Part shown: one piece after another, positions 43,692-51,808 of the stretch
How the letters are laid out: the number at the start of each line of letters is the position of its first letter
Position numbering within the stretch: the stretch's first letter is position 1
Assembly: GCF_900168015.1 (NCBI RefSeq)
Contig: NZ_FUYR01000003.1
Span: forward strand, 124,001-188,000
Direction: 5' to 3'
From: Daejeonella lutea
Lineage (GTDB): Bacteria > Bacteroidota > Bacteroidia > Sphingobacteriales > Sphingobacteriaceae
Length of the DNA: 64,000 nt
Position numbers and translations under genes: made by a program
The notes under the pieces: generated by a model
Told to the model about the DNA's origin: nothing
What the model saw: only the letters and a program-made list of their open reading frames with translations
The model's database searches: none

Positions 43692-44708
43692 ATGTTTGCA
43701 ATTCAGTCGTTTTCAAGCCTAATAGAAAACAGTAACTCTAACCTTAGCAATACATCAAAAGACCTGTTAAACGGTTTGAAAATCTTCCATGAAAATCAGT
43801 GGTATATCTGTGGAAACCTGGCATTAAATGAGGGGCAGTTGCCTCATAAGTTAATAAACTCTTCGCCAGCCGATTTAGACTATCAATTGTTGGTAAAATC
43901 AGGACTCTTGCTTGTCGCTGATTCGGTAGAGCAGCCACTAACGATCACCACTGGCTTCCCGTATTCTACATACCGAATTTACAAAGACATGGCTACGGAT
44001 TTTCTGAAGAAAACCCACATTATCGAATTTGACGCATCAACCCATAGCAGCAGCGCTAAACGTTCTGTTATCCTTGATGTGAATAATGTAGAAGTTATCC
44101 CTGAAATTGTTGGCTGTACAATTGCGCTGAGGAAAGGTGAGCAGCAGGCTGATGGAAATTTTTTCGTCCTCAGTTGCGGCTTCGGAACTTTTGAGTCGGT
44201 ACTCAGTATGGATTCAGGTATTGTTGAGCAAACGATGGTTAGTACGCATGGATTAAAATATGCAGTGAACATGCTTATTAGTGAGCTTGAAAAAACCCAC
44301 TACCTTGGATTCAGGAATGCACACCTTGTTGACGAGGCCTTCCAAAAAGGTTACATTATTCTCAACAGGAAGAATGTTGATCTGAGGGAAATGAGAAGAA
44401 ATGTTCTGAGATCATACTACAATGAAGTTATCTCTCCGAATTTAAGGAATGTGATAACTGACCAGAATTTAATGAAAGCAAACAAAGTATATCTGTGCGG
44501 AGGTGCGATGTACTATCAGGATCTTGTTGATTGTTTCAAAAATGAATTTGGAGAAGTCGCAGAGTTGGAATTTGTAGCTGATCCGGCAACACTTGCCAGT
44601 AAAGGATATGCGCTCAATTCGCTTCGTGTCTCAGGCGGGAAGAAAAATTCTTCCGTAGGACTAGACATTGGTAATGCAACTACAGTAGTAACGACAATAA
44701 AAGAATGA
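43692..44708 (+). CDS. Actin/ParM-like ATPase, apparently circularly permuted
   Basis: The 338-residue protein shows ParM/StbA-like actin motifs in shifted order. Residues 37-50 (WYICGNLALNEGQ) and 83-92 (LTITTGFPYS) match subdomain I segments; phosphate-2 is NFFVLSCGFGTFESVLSMDSG (156-176); the adenosine motif is KVYLCGGAMYYQDLV (265-279); connect-2 is VADPATLASKGYALNSL (295-311). The phosphate-1 motif, normally at the N-terminus, reads SVGLDIGNATTVVTTI and lies at 321-336, the very end. The N-terminal MFAIQSFSSLIE would normally follow phosphate-1. No other phosphate-1 exists. The stop overlaps the bactofilin B start by 4 bp (ATGA). The first Asp of phosphate-2 appears changed. Nucleotide binding and filament formation are inferred. 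Confidence 0.8.
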   Translation: MFAIQSFSSLIENSNSNLSNTSKDLLNGLKIFHENQWYICGNLALNEGQLPHKLINSSPADLDYQLLVKSGLLLVADSVEQPLTITTGFPYSTYRIYKDMATDFLKKTHIIEFDASTHSSSAKRSVILDVNNVEVIPEIVGCTIALRKGEQQADGNFFVLSCGFGTFESVLSMDSGIVEQTMVSTHGLKYAVNMLISELEKTHYLGFRNAHLVDEAFQKGYIILNRKNVDLREMRRNVLRSYYNEVISPNLRNVITDQNLMKANKVYLCGGAMYYQDLVDCFKNEFGEVAELEFVADPATLASKGYALNSLRVSGGKKNSSVGLDIGNATTVVTTIKE

Positions 44709-45331
44709 CAGGGAAGGCAGTAAATTTTATTCAGAAGTTTCTAAATAAAAAGCACAGCCGGCAAGAGATTATTGCAGATTTTCATACCACAATTATTCGT
44801 GTGGATGACAATTTTATTTCATCAAGCTCAATCATCCTTGATGAAATATTAAGGGGTAATATCTACTCTTTAAAAGAAGTTATAGTAGCCGGAACAGCTG
44901 AAATTACAGGAAACGTTACATCCAGGACAGCCTCGATCAGTGGCAAGGTTTACGGTGATATCATTTCGATAGATTACGCTGATATAAAAAGTACTGCTGT
45001 GATATCCGGTCATATCCGCGCAAGTTCGATATCTATAGAGCCAGGTGCCGTAATAAACGGATCCATTCGCATCGAAGGCAATATCGATGAACGAGACCTT
45101 ATTGAAAAAGTTGAGAACAGGCTCCCTTCCCCAAAAGTGAAGGAGCCTGCTTTCCTCACTTATATTATTCCTGAGGAAGTTTCAGACCTTGAAGCCCCAG
45201 TTAAACCCGAAATAAGACCGGCTGAAATTAATAAAAGGCCTGGTGCTACCGTCTCGCTTAAAACTAAGACTGCAAAGTCCTCCGATCCTGAGCAGGAAGG
45301 AAAACATGCTGCGCCGACTAGCTGGTACTAG
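44705..45331 (+). CDS. Bactofilin B with C-terminal tail
   Basis: A bactofilin beta-helix spans about residues 30-125 (SSSIILDEILRGNIYSLKEV, AGTAEITGNVTSRTASISGK, GHIRASSISIEPGAVINGSI). An 80-residue Pro/Lys-rich disordered tail follows, ending in APTSWY, which could bind partners. The N-terminus has an amphipathic basic segment (FIQKFLNKKHSR) suited to membrane contact. Its start overlaps the actin-like gene, so both proteins should be made together in comparable amounts. Confidence 0.92.
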   Translation: MTGKAVNFIQKFLNKKHSRQEIIADFHTTIIRVDDNFISSSSIILDEILRGNIYSLKEVIVAGTAEITGNVTSRTASISGKVYGDIISIDYADIKSTAVISGHIRASSISIEPGAVINGSIRIEGNIDERDLIEKVENRLPSPKVKEPAFLTYIIPEEVSDLEAPVKPEIRPAEINKRPGATVSLKTKTAKSSDPEQEGKHAAPTSWY

Positions 45332-45338
45332 TTTTAGT

Positions 45339-45494
45339 AGTAAGAATCAAGTATCAAGAACCAAGATTCGGGGTTAGGTCATTTGTCCTTAAAATAGAAG
45401 TCAGAATTCAATCTTAACAACCCCTCTTTGTTCGCCCGCATGATATCCGCCCAGTCTTGATACTTGATACTTGATACTTGATACTTGCTACTAA
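45339..45494. repeat. Inverted heptad arrays after the bactofilin B gene
   Basis: AGAATCAAGTATCAAGAACC (45341 onward) is answered by five TTGATAC units with 7-bp period at 45455-45494. The two can pair around 90 bp of unremarkable sequence. Confidence 0.8.
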
Positions 45495-45617
45495 CTTTAC
45501 ATTCCCACGATCTTATTGTGACTTTCAAATTATACCCTCGGTAATCTTTTGCCCCCCTAAATATTAATTTTACGCCATAAGCCCTATGCAGAAATTGCGG
45601 GGTAATTGTTAAAATAT

Positions 45618-46655
45618 ATGGTAAATATTTCGGAAGAAAACACGCCGCTAGCCTTGTCCGTTTTGGATCTGGTTCCTGTGGTTTCTGGTAAAACCCCCGC
45701 AGATTCTTTTAAAAATACGCTTGATCTGGCCCAGGAGGCAGAGCGCTTTGGTTATACACGCTACTGGATGGCTGAGCATCACAATATGGCGGGAATTGCC
45801 AGCTCAGCAACGTCAATTCTGATTTCTCATGTCGCCGGCGGGACTTCAACCATTCGGGTTGGTTCCGGTGGCATCATGCTGCCCAACCATTCGCCGCTGG
45901 TGATCGCGGAACAATTTGGTACTTTGGAATCGTTATTTCCTGGCAGGATTGATCTTGGGTTGGGCCGTGCTCCGGGTACTGATCAACTGACCGCCATGGC
46001 ATTACGTCGCAATCTTGAAGGTGCGGGAGAAGATTTTGCCCAGAATCTTGCGGAACTAAGGGAGTATCTTTCTGCAGACAACGCGGGCGCGCGTGTGAGG
46101 GCGATACCCGGGGAGGGGCTTGATATCCCAATATGGCTTTTAGGATCAAGTACCTACAGTGCGCAGCTTGCCGGGTTACTTGGTTTGCCATTCTCTTTTG
46201 CCAGCCATTTTGCTCCAAATCTGCTTTTCACCGCTCTGCAAGTTTATCGAGATAGCTTTCGTCCATCGAAAGTTCTGCAAGAGCCTTATGCGATGGCCTG
46301 TGTGAACGTTATCGCAGCAGATACTGATGCGGAAGCAGAACGTCTGGCGACCTCTCTATACATGGCTTTCCTCAATGTGATCAAAGGTACCCGAACTACC
46401 CTTCAGCCACCAGTGGACAGTATGGATTCTGTGTGGAATGAAGCTGAACGTTATGCTACCCAGCAAATGTTGAGCTATACGTTTGTGGGATCTGCAGAAA
46501 CAATAAAAAATAAGATGCAGGCTTTTGCTAACGAAACCGGCGTTGACGAGATAATGGCTGCAGGGATGATCTACGACCACGATGCGCGGGTGAAGTCGTA
46601 TAAGATTCTTTCAGAATTACAGCTTCAAAAAAATGTAGCGTATATTAGATCATAA
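45618..46655 (+). CDS. LLM-class flavin-dependent oxidoreductase
   Basis: The luciferase-like fold is seen in [39 protein letters not shown] (about residues 48-67), [20 protein letters not shown] and [18 protein letters not shown]. Such FMN-linked monooxygenases or oxidoreductases (YwcH/YhbW-type) act on unknown small molecules. ATG at 45618 is preferred over TTG at 45606. The DACNV-type gene follows after 21 bp on the same strand, so they are likely one operon. Confidence 0.92.
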   Translation: MVNISEENTPLALSVLDLVPVVSGKTPADSFKNTLDLAQEAERFGYTRYWMAEHHNMAGIASSATSILISHVAGGTSTIRVGSGGIMLPNHSPLVIAEQFGTLESLFPGRIDLGLGRAPGTDQLTAMALRRNLEGAGEDFAQNLAELREYLSADNAGARVRAIPGEGLDIPIWLLGSSTYSAQLAGLLGLPFSFASHFAPNLLFTALQVYRDSFRPSKVLQEPYAMACVNVIAADTDAEAERLATSLYMAFLNVIKGTRTTLQPPVDSMDSVWNEAERYATQQMLSYTFVGSAETIKNKMQAFANETGVDEIMAAGMIYDHDARVKSYKILSELQLQKNVAYIRS

Positions 46656-46676
46656 TAACTGCCTAACCAGAATCAC

Positions 46677-47834
46677 ATGGCTGAGCTAAAAACAATCTCC
46701 GGCGAATCTACTTATAAAGCTGCTGCTGCTGTAGCGGATAGGGTAGTTAATATATTTACCCAACATCTTGATGAAGCTATCGCAAAGGGAGAGACCGATC
46801 TGGCATCTGTTCCCTCTTCACAGCATGTAGAACAGATTTTAGACACTGCATTTTGGGCCAGTTTGAGAAGGGAGGAGGGTAATTCGCCTAAAATCTCCAT
46901 TGCTTTTCTTTCGCCTGATCAGGCAGAATTACCACTGCGCTTTGAACATAAGCTTACATTTAGTCCTAATGTTCTGACCAAACTTGGACCAGGGGTGGAA
47001 CGACCGGGTGTTCACTTAGGCGTATGGTATGATGATGACGGTTTATACATATGGGGCACAACCCATAAAATTCCTAATTACTGTTTTGTACTTGATGTAT
47101 CTGAGCCTGGCCTGCTCGTCATAAAACACCGGCGAGCTAATGGTTTTGGAAAATTCACCAACATTGTTGTTTTAATAGGAGACCAGATTAAGGTTGTTGA
47201 TGAGGATAGTCGTAACCTGCCAGATTGCCCGGTGCTGCTAACATCATTACTCGGATTTAGTTCAGTATCGCCGAACCATTCGGTAAATGTTTTAATACAG
47301 ATCGCTACATCGATGCGGGCTCATAAACATGGAGGGTCGCTTTTAGTAGTTCCCTCAAAAAGTAATGCCTGGCGCGAATCGATTATCCATCCGATGAAAT
47401 ATTCAATTTATCCGGCCTTTTCCGGTCTTGCCAATCTGATGAAGCAGGATGTGAAGAACTGGAGTAACGGCGTGTGGCAGGGGGAGTTAAGCAGAGAGAT
47501 TGATAGTATAGCAGGCCTTACGGCAATTGACGGTGCGACAGTTATTACTGATAAGCATGAGGTTTTGGCCTTTGGGGCAAAGATCAGCCGCACAGAAGGC
47601 AGCCCGCGCGTAGAACGGATACTTGTAACCGAACCAATAGTAGGAGGTGATGGCGTAATTGTTAATCCGGCAATGACTGGCGGGACTAGACATATGTCAG
47701 CTGCCCAATTTGTCCACGACCAAAAAGATGCGATTGCACTTGTAGCTTCTCAGGATGGTATTTTTACAATTTTTACCTGGTCGCCATGTGAGAATATTGT
47801 GCATGCGCACAGGATTGATAGCCTTTTATTGTAG
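46677..47834 (+). CDS. Putative DACNV-type sensor domain protein
   Basis: The 385-residue soluble protein has a C-terminal region resembling the diadenylate cyclase (DisA_N) fold: AIDGATVITDKHEVLAFGAK (about residues 281-300) has the DGA motif, and MTGGTRHMSAAQFVHDQKDA (about 338-357) matches the GTRH-type motif, with AIALVASQDGIFTIF after it. This corresponds to what is annotated as putative sensor domain DACNV, thought to bind nucleotides. The catalytic set differs from true cyclases (RHM in place of RHR), so synthesis of c-di-AMP is doubtful. The N-terminal 270 residues are unassigned. Confidence 0.65.
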   Translation: MAELKTISGESTYKAAAAVADRVVNIFTQHLDEAIAKGETDLASVPSSQHVEQILDTAFWASLRREEGNSPKISIAFLSPDQAELPLRFEHKLTFSPNVLTKLGPGVERPGVHLGVWYDDDGLYIWGTTHKIPNYCFVLDVSEPGLLVIKHRRANGFGKFTNIVVLIGDQIKVVDEDSRNLPDCPVLLTSLLGFSSVSPNHSVNVLIQIATSMRAHKHGGSLLVVPSKSNAWRESIIHPMKYSIYPAFSGLANLMKQDVKNWSNGVWQGELSREIDSIAGLTAIDGATVITDKHEVLAFGAKISRTEGSPRVERILVTEPIVGGDGVIVNPAMTGGTRHMSAAQFVHDQKDAIALVASQDGIFTIFTWSPCENIVHAHRIDSLLL

Positions 47835-47856
47835 TAACAACCTTCCTTCCGGCAAG

Positions 47857-48393
47857 GTATCAAGTATCAGGTATCAAGTATCAAGAAAATTGAAAGTAAA
47901 TAAGATGTATTTTCTTCATCGTGATATATGTGTCTAGATAGGAACCTTAATCGATTGTTCAAGCCCGAAAAGCATTTTCTGTATTTCAGAAATTTTAAAA
48001 ATGATCTCACTCATTATTAACTGGTCGATAAAATTTAAACGATGAGCAATTATAATTTGGGTCTCCAATTCGAAGATTGAACCTGTACTTATCGATAGGA
48101 AGTTTTTAAACTCTTTATTAGATTTTCTACCGGCACCTTCAGCAATATTCGATGGAATCGATACTGCTGCTCGCCGTATCTGACTTGTGAGGCTATACTT
48201 CTCATCAGCAGGGAATTCTCTTGTAATCGAGTATATTTCTGTAGTAAGATCAATTGATCTCTGCCAAACAGTGAGATTCTTAAAGTTGTGCATCCCACAA
48301 AATTCATAATATCCAGTTTACTGCCACTACAAAGTGTCGGAATATTTATTTAAAGGCACCGTTTCTTGATACTTGATACCTGATACTTGATAC
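47857..48393. repeat. Perfect 32-bp inverted repeat flanking the four-helix-bundle gene
   Basis: Bases 47857-47888 are the exact reverse complement of 48362-48393. Each arm is built from ATCAAGT-like heptads. The left arm begins 22 bp after the stop of the DACNV gene; the right arm ends inside the stop codon of the agmatine deiminase gene. The enclosed 473 bp hold only the four-helix-bundle gene and its leader. Confidence 0.9.
47934..48293 (-). CDS. Four-helix-bundle protein of the 23S rRNA intervening-sequence family
   Basis: The 119-residue helical protein has the family signature: FKNLTVWQRSIDLTTEIYSI (residues 4-23), SLTSQIRRAAVSIPSNIAEG (about 54-73) and AGRKSNKEFKNFLSISTGSI (about 74-93). 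These proteins were first seen encoded in intervening sequences of 23S rRNA genes and are now known as stand-alone genes; their function is not settled. Here it is stand-alone, not in rRNA, and flanked by a perfect inverted repeat. Confidence 0.93.
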   Translation of the reverse strand: MHNFKNLTVWQRSIDLTTEIYSITREFPADEKYSLTSQIRRAAVSIPSNIAEGAGRKSNKEFKNFLSISTGSIFELETQIIIAHRLNFIDQLIMSEIIFKISEIQKMLFGLEQSIKVPI

Positions 48394-49433
48394 TAGCCAG
48401 GTATTTGCTGACTCAAGCAATGTAGCGTCCCAAATCCCCAAATAAGGTCAATAGCATTTATGGGAATAACTTCACGATCTGGAAAACAATCCGCAATAAT
48501 GTTCAGCGCATGCCTGTCATTCGGGTCGTTGAAAGTAGGGACTAAAACGCAGTTATTCAGTATAAGGAAGTTTGCATAACTCGCCGGCAGGCTGAGATTC
48601 TCAAACTCCAGCTTCTGAGGCATCGGCAAAGTGACAATATTTGGTTTTTTACCGTTCTCCAGCTTCGCGTTTTCAAGCCGTTTTAAGTTATCCTGGAGTG
48701 AATCGTAATTGTTTGATTTCGGGTCAGATTCCACAACAGTAATGATTGTGTCTTCATTTACAAAACGGCACAAGTCATCAATATGACCATGCGTATCATC
48801 TCCCTCGATTCCATCTCCCAGCCAAATGACATTCGTTATGCCCAGATATTCCATGAAAACAGCTTCATAATCAGCTTTAGTGAAGCCTGGGTTACGAACC
48901 TGGATCGTGGGGTGCATCAGGCATTCTTCTGATGTCAACAGGGTGCCTTTTCCATTGACGTCGATAGCGCCTCCTTCAAGAATCACAGGTTTGCCTTTAT
49001 ATACCACCTGAGTTAAAGGAACTTTTAAGAATTCGGCAAGCTTTGCGGGAATGTGTTTGTCCAGCTGAAAGTTTTTATACTTGGCCCAGCCATTGAAGTT
49101 GAAATTAAGAGCTTCTCTTTTTGAACCATTCTGCACGATAATTGGTCCTGAGTCGCGCATCCAGCTTCTGTTCGTTCGATGGGTGATAAATGATATCTTC
49201 TTAAGGTCAATGTGGGCTGCAGTTAACATCTCCTGGACTGATTCTCTCTGTCTTGTGTCGGCCACAATTAAGAAAACCTGTTCAAAAAGAGAAACTTTCT
49301 TGATGAACTCTACGAAATCCCATTTAATGGCATCATATTTTCCCGGCCAGTCTTTTCCGCTGTGCGGAAAACATAAAAGTATACCCTCTTGCTTTTCCCA
49401 TTCAGCGGGAAACCTTCTGATAGATGTACTCAT
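48393..49433 (-). CDS. aguA: Agmatine deiminase
   Basis: AguA hydrolyses agmatine to N-carbamoylputrescine and ammonia. Marks of the family: RRFPAEWEKQEGILLCFPHS at the start, NRSWMRDSGPIIVQNG (about residues 86-101), KPVILEGGAIDVNGKGTLLT, GDDTHGHIDDLCRFV, and the catalytic Cys339 in GTLHCLSQQIPG at the C-terminus. The 346-residue length is normal. One base separates it from aguB upstream, so both act in the arginine-to-putrescine route from one transcript. Confidence 0.95.
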   Translation of the reverse strand: MSTSIRRFPAEWEKQEGILLCFPHSGKDWPGKYDAIKWDFVEFIKKVSLFEQVFLIVADTRQRESVQEMLTAAHIDLKKISFITHRTNRSWMRDSGPIIVQNGSKREALNFNFNGWAKYKNFQLDKHIPAKLAEFLKVPLTQVVYKGKPVILEGGAIDVNGKGTLLTSEECLMHPTIQVRNPGFTKADYEAVFMEYLGITNVIWLGDGIEGDDTHGHIDDLCRFVNEDTIITVVESDPKSNNYDSLQDNLKRLENAKLENGKKPNIVTLPMPQKLEFENLSLPASYANFLILNNCVLVPTFNDPNDRHALNIIADCFPDREVIPINAIDLIWGFGTLHCLSQQIPG

Positions 49434-49434
49434 T

Positions 49435-50319
49435 CTATCGTGCCCTTTTGGTGATATCCTCGTAAGAGTCTATTCTCCTGTCGCGGAAGAACGGCCAGTT
49501 TTGTCGGACGTTTTCCTGGAGATCAAGATCCACTTCGGCGATCAGAATCTCCTCTTTGTCTTCCGATGCCTGAGCAAGAATTTCTCCCTGCGGTCCGCAA
49601 ATGAACGAAGATCCCCAGAATTGGATGCCATCAGTTCCAGGGACATATTGCTCGAGCCCGATACGGTTGGCAGCAGCGACATACACGCCATTTGCTACTG
49701 CATGGCCTTTCATTACGGTCATCCAGGCATTTTGCTGCTTTTCGCCATACTCGTCTTTCTCCTTAGGATGCCAGCCAATTGCTGTTGGATAAAATAGAAC
49801 TTCTGCTCCCTGCATTGCCGTAAGTCGTGCGGCTTCCGGATACCATTGATCCCAGCAGATCAGGGTGCCGATTTTCCCTTTATTTGTCGGAAATGTTTTG
49901 AAGCCAATATCTCCCGGAGTGAAATAGAATTTTTCATAAAAATGAGGATCATCTGGAATATGCATCTTCCGGTATAACCCGGCTTCACTTCCATCAGTGT
50001 TTATTATGTAGGCACTGTTGTGATAGATCCCCGCCATCCTTTTTTCGAAGAAAGGCACTATGATAACCACACCGAGTTCTTTAGCCAGAGCGCTGAATGC
50101 GGTGAACGAGGTACTGTATAAGGGCTCCGCCAATGCGAAGGCATCGGTACTTTCATCCTGACAGAAATAGTGTGCGCTATAAAGCTCCGGAATGCAAATA
50201 ACCTCAGCGCCTTTTGCTGCAGCGTCACTCACCCATTTTAGGCATTTTTTAAGGTTATTCTCAGGAATGTCGTTAAGGCTAACCTGAACCACGGCGATCT
50301 TATATTTCTTGTTGGGCAT
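49435..50319 (-). CDS. aguB: N-carbamoylputrescine amidohydrolase
   Basis: A carbon-nitrogen hydrolase (nitrilase fold) converting N-carbamoylputrescine to putrescine, CO2 and ammonia. The Glu-Lys-Cys triad is in EVICIPELYS, YRKMHIPDDP and GTLICWDQWYPE; the C-terminal DLQENVRQNWPFFRDRRID is typical of AguB. ATG at 50319 (MPNKKYKIAVVQ) is chosen over a TTG 15 bp upstream. It is the first gene of the aguB-aguA operon. Confidence 0.95.
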   Translation of the reverse strand: MPNKKYKIAVVQVSLNDIPENNLKKCLKWVSDAAAKGAEVICIPELYSAHYFCQDESTDAFALAEPLYSTSFTAFSALAKELGVVIIVPFFEKRMAGIYHNSAYIINTDGSEAGLYRKMHIPDDPHFYEKFYFTPGDIGFKTFPTNKGKIGTLICWDQWYPEAARLTAMQGAEVLFYPTAIGWHPKEKDEYGEKQQNAWMTVMKGHAVANGVYVAAANRIGLEQYVPGTDGIQFWGSSFICGPQGEILAQASEDKEEILIAEVDLDLQENVRQNWPFFRDRRIDSYEDITKRAR

Positions 50320-50439
50320 AATTGTGTCTCTCAATAAAATACAAAATTACTGAAAATATTGTTTGGGGAAAGTAATAAGGAAGCTGAGTACGACGAAAAG
50401 GGTGGTAGTGCTAATATGTACGAGCATACGAACCCTATA

Positions 50440-50847
50440 TTACTTTTCAACTGTACTAAGCCAGTCAGTGATCACTTTTCTAAGGCTGCCTTCTTTTGCC
50501 TTAACATCGTCAGCACCTTTAAAATTCACCATCCTCCTCCCATCAGTATAGTTTCCCTCGAGCAGGCCTGTATTATTAACAATTTTAGCCCCTGTAGGAA
50601 AAACAAGCATCAGTCTCCCTCGATGAAGATTTGTGACTGCAATGTCCCGTTTGTATTCTTTGGGGTCGAATGGTTGCATTTCGCCATTATAAAAAAAGCT
50701 AGGGGAATTCCATTTAATGTGCTCTGAGATTCCATCAATGCTCAGGAAGATCTGACGGATTAGTTCCACCGCTTCAGCAATTGGTTTGTCGAGTTTTTCA
50801 ATAAACCGTGTTACTTGTTCTGAGTCGGAGAGTTTTGATTGAGCCAT
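50440..50847 (-). CDS. DUF1801 family protein
   Basis: The 135-residue protein shows the YdhG-like pattern: IAEAVELIRQIFLSIDGISE, IKWNSPSFFYNGEMQ (about residues 44-58), then NLHRGRLMLVFPTGAKI and the C-terminal VITDWLSTVEK. DUF1801 proteins are small cytoplasmic proteins of unknown role (related to the frataxin-like iron-chaperone YdhG group). It is monocistronic. Confidence 0.9.
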   Translation of the reverse strand: MAQSKLSDSEQVTRFIEKLDKPIAEAVELIRQIFLSIDGISEHIKWNSPSFFYNGEMQPFDPKEYKRDIAVTNLHRGRLMLVFPTGAKIVNNTGLLEGNYTDGRRMVNFKGADDVKAKEGSLRKVITDWLSTVEK

Positions 50848-50929
50848 TGTTGATTGATTATAAATGAGAATTCAGTTTTTTAACCTGGAGGTACGGCGTT
50901 TAGATGCGTTAGGGGGTGAAGCGAAAATC

Positions 50930-50953
50930 ATTTTATGAGCCTGCTCATAAAAT
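50930..50953. other. Palindromic hairpin ATTTTATGAGC/GCTCATAAAAT
   Basis: Perfect 11-bp arms are separated by 2 bp, between the AlkD-like and DUF1801 genes. A second GC-rich dyad GCCCCCG/CGGGGGC lies nearby at about 50971-50990. Either could act as a terminator for the AlkD-like gene or as a regulator site for DUF1801; no T-run decides it. Confidence 0.5.
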
Positions 50954-51001
50954 ATTGTAGCGGAACACCCGGCCCCCGCACCACGGGGGCAACGCCCAAA
51001 T

Positions 51002-51718
51002 TTACCCTAACTTCTTCATCTTGATATAATATTCCCTTATCGCCTTATCATACTTTTCAATAGCCCCCCGAAGCATGGTTCTTGGCATGGTCGCTGCATA
51101 ATTGTCAAGAAACTTCAACAGTCTCTCAGGCTGCTTATCGCCCGCAAACCTTAACATCCACCCTGTTGCTTTGTGAATCAGGTCTTCTTTATCACCCAGC
51201 AAAAGCTCCGCAAGTTTAAAGGTATCATCAGTTTCGCCTTTCCTTATGAAGTAACAAGTGCTTAAAATTGCTGTGCGACGTTCCCAGAGATTTTCTGATG
51301 CGGCAAGTTGATACAGAATTTCGCGCTGCTTGTCGTGCAGGTAGCATCCGGTCATGTACAGGCAACCAAGGTCTACCAGATCCCAGTTGTTAATGCGGTC
51401 ATGGCGTCTCATGTAAAGGTCGTAAAACTCCTTAAGCCTTGCCTGTGTTGTCTTTTTGTTTCTTGAAGCTTTGTCCATTATGCTGACGGCACCCGCCCGG
51501 GCCTCATGTATATCAGACTCTAAAAGCTTTTCAATTTCATCGATTTCCATATCACAGGCCTGTTTCGCAAGTTCGAAAAGCTGGCCCATTTTTACTCCAA
51601 TGAACTGGTCGCCCTCGCCATACTGGCCTTGTCCTGACTTGAAATAACGCTCAATCTTTTCCTTCTCCGGGTCTGATCGCAGGGAGTTTAATTTAAAGAG
51701 GAATTCGTCAGCAGTCAT
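51002..51718 (-). CDS. AlkD-like DNA alkylation repair protein
   Basis: A 238-residue HEAT-like helical protein. FIGVKMGQLFELAKQACDME (about residues 39-58), SDIHEARAGAVSIMD, INNWDLVDLGCLYMTGCYL (about 112-130) and ERRTAILSTCYFIRKGETDD match AlkD family DNA glycosylases, which remove 3- and 7-alkylated purines; the WDLVD region includes the catalytic-type Asp. Monocistronic; cytoplasmic. Confidence 0.92.
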   Translation of the reverse strand: MTADEFLFKLNSLRSDPEKEKIERYFKSGQGQYGEGDQFIGVKMGQLFELAKQACDMEIDEIEKLLESDIHEARAGAVSIMDKASRNKKTTQARLKEFYDLYMRRHDRINNWDLVDLGCLYMTGCYLHDKQREILYQLAASENLWERRTAILSTCYFIRKGETDDTFKLAELLLGDKEDLIHKATGWMLRFAGDKQPERLLKFLDNYAATMPRTMLRGAIEKYDKAIREYYIKMKKLG

Positions 51719-51808
51719 TAGTATAGCTGGTCAAGTCCATAAATTGGGTTAAGCCATACTAAACTAAATAAAAGGTTTGATTATGTTAAAGGGGAAATGA
51801 CCTGCTTT

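Noticed and set aside
45455-45494. Promoter of the flavin oxidoreductase
   Set aside because: The TTGATAC heptads contain -35-like TTGATA words only by repetition; Bacteroidota promoters use a different consensus.
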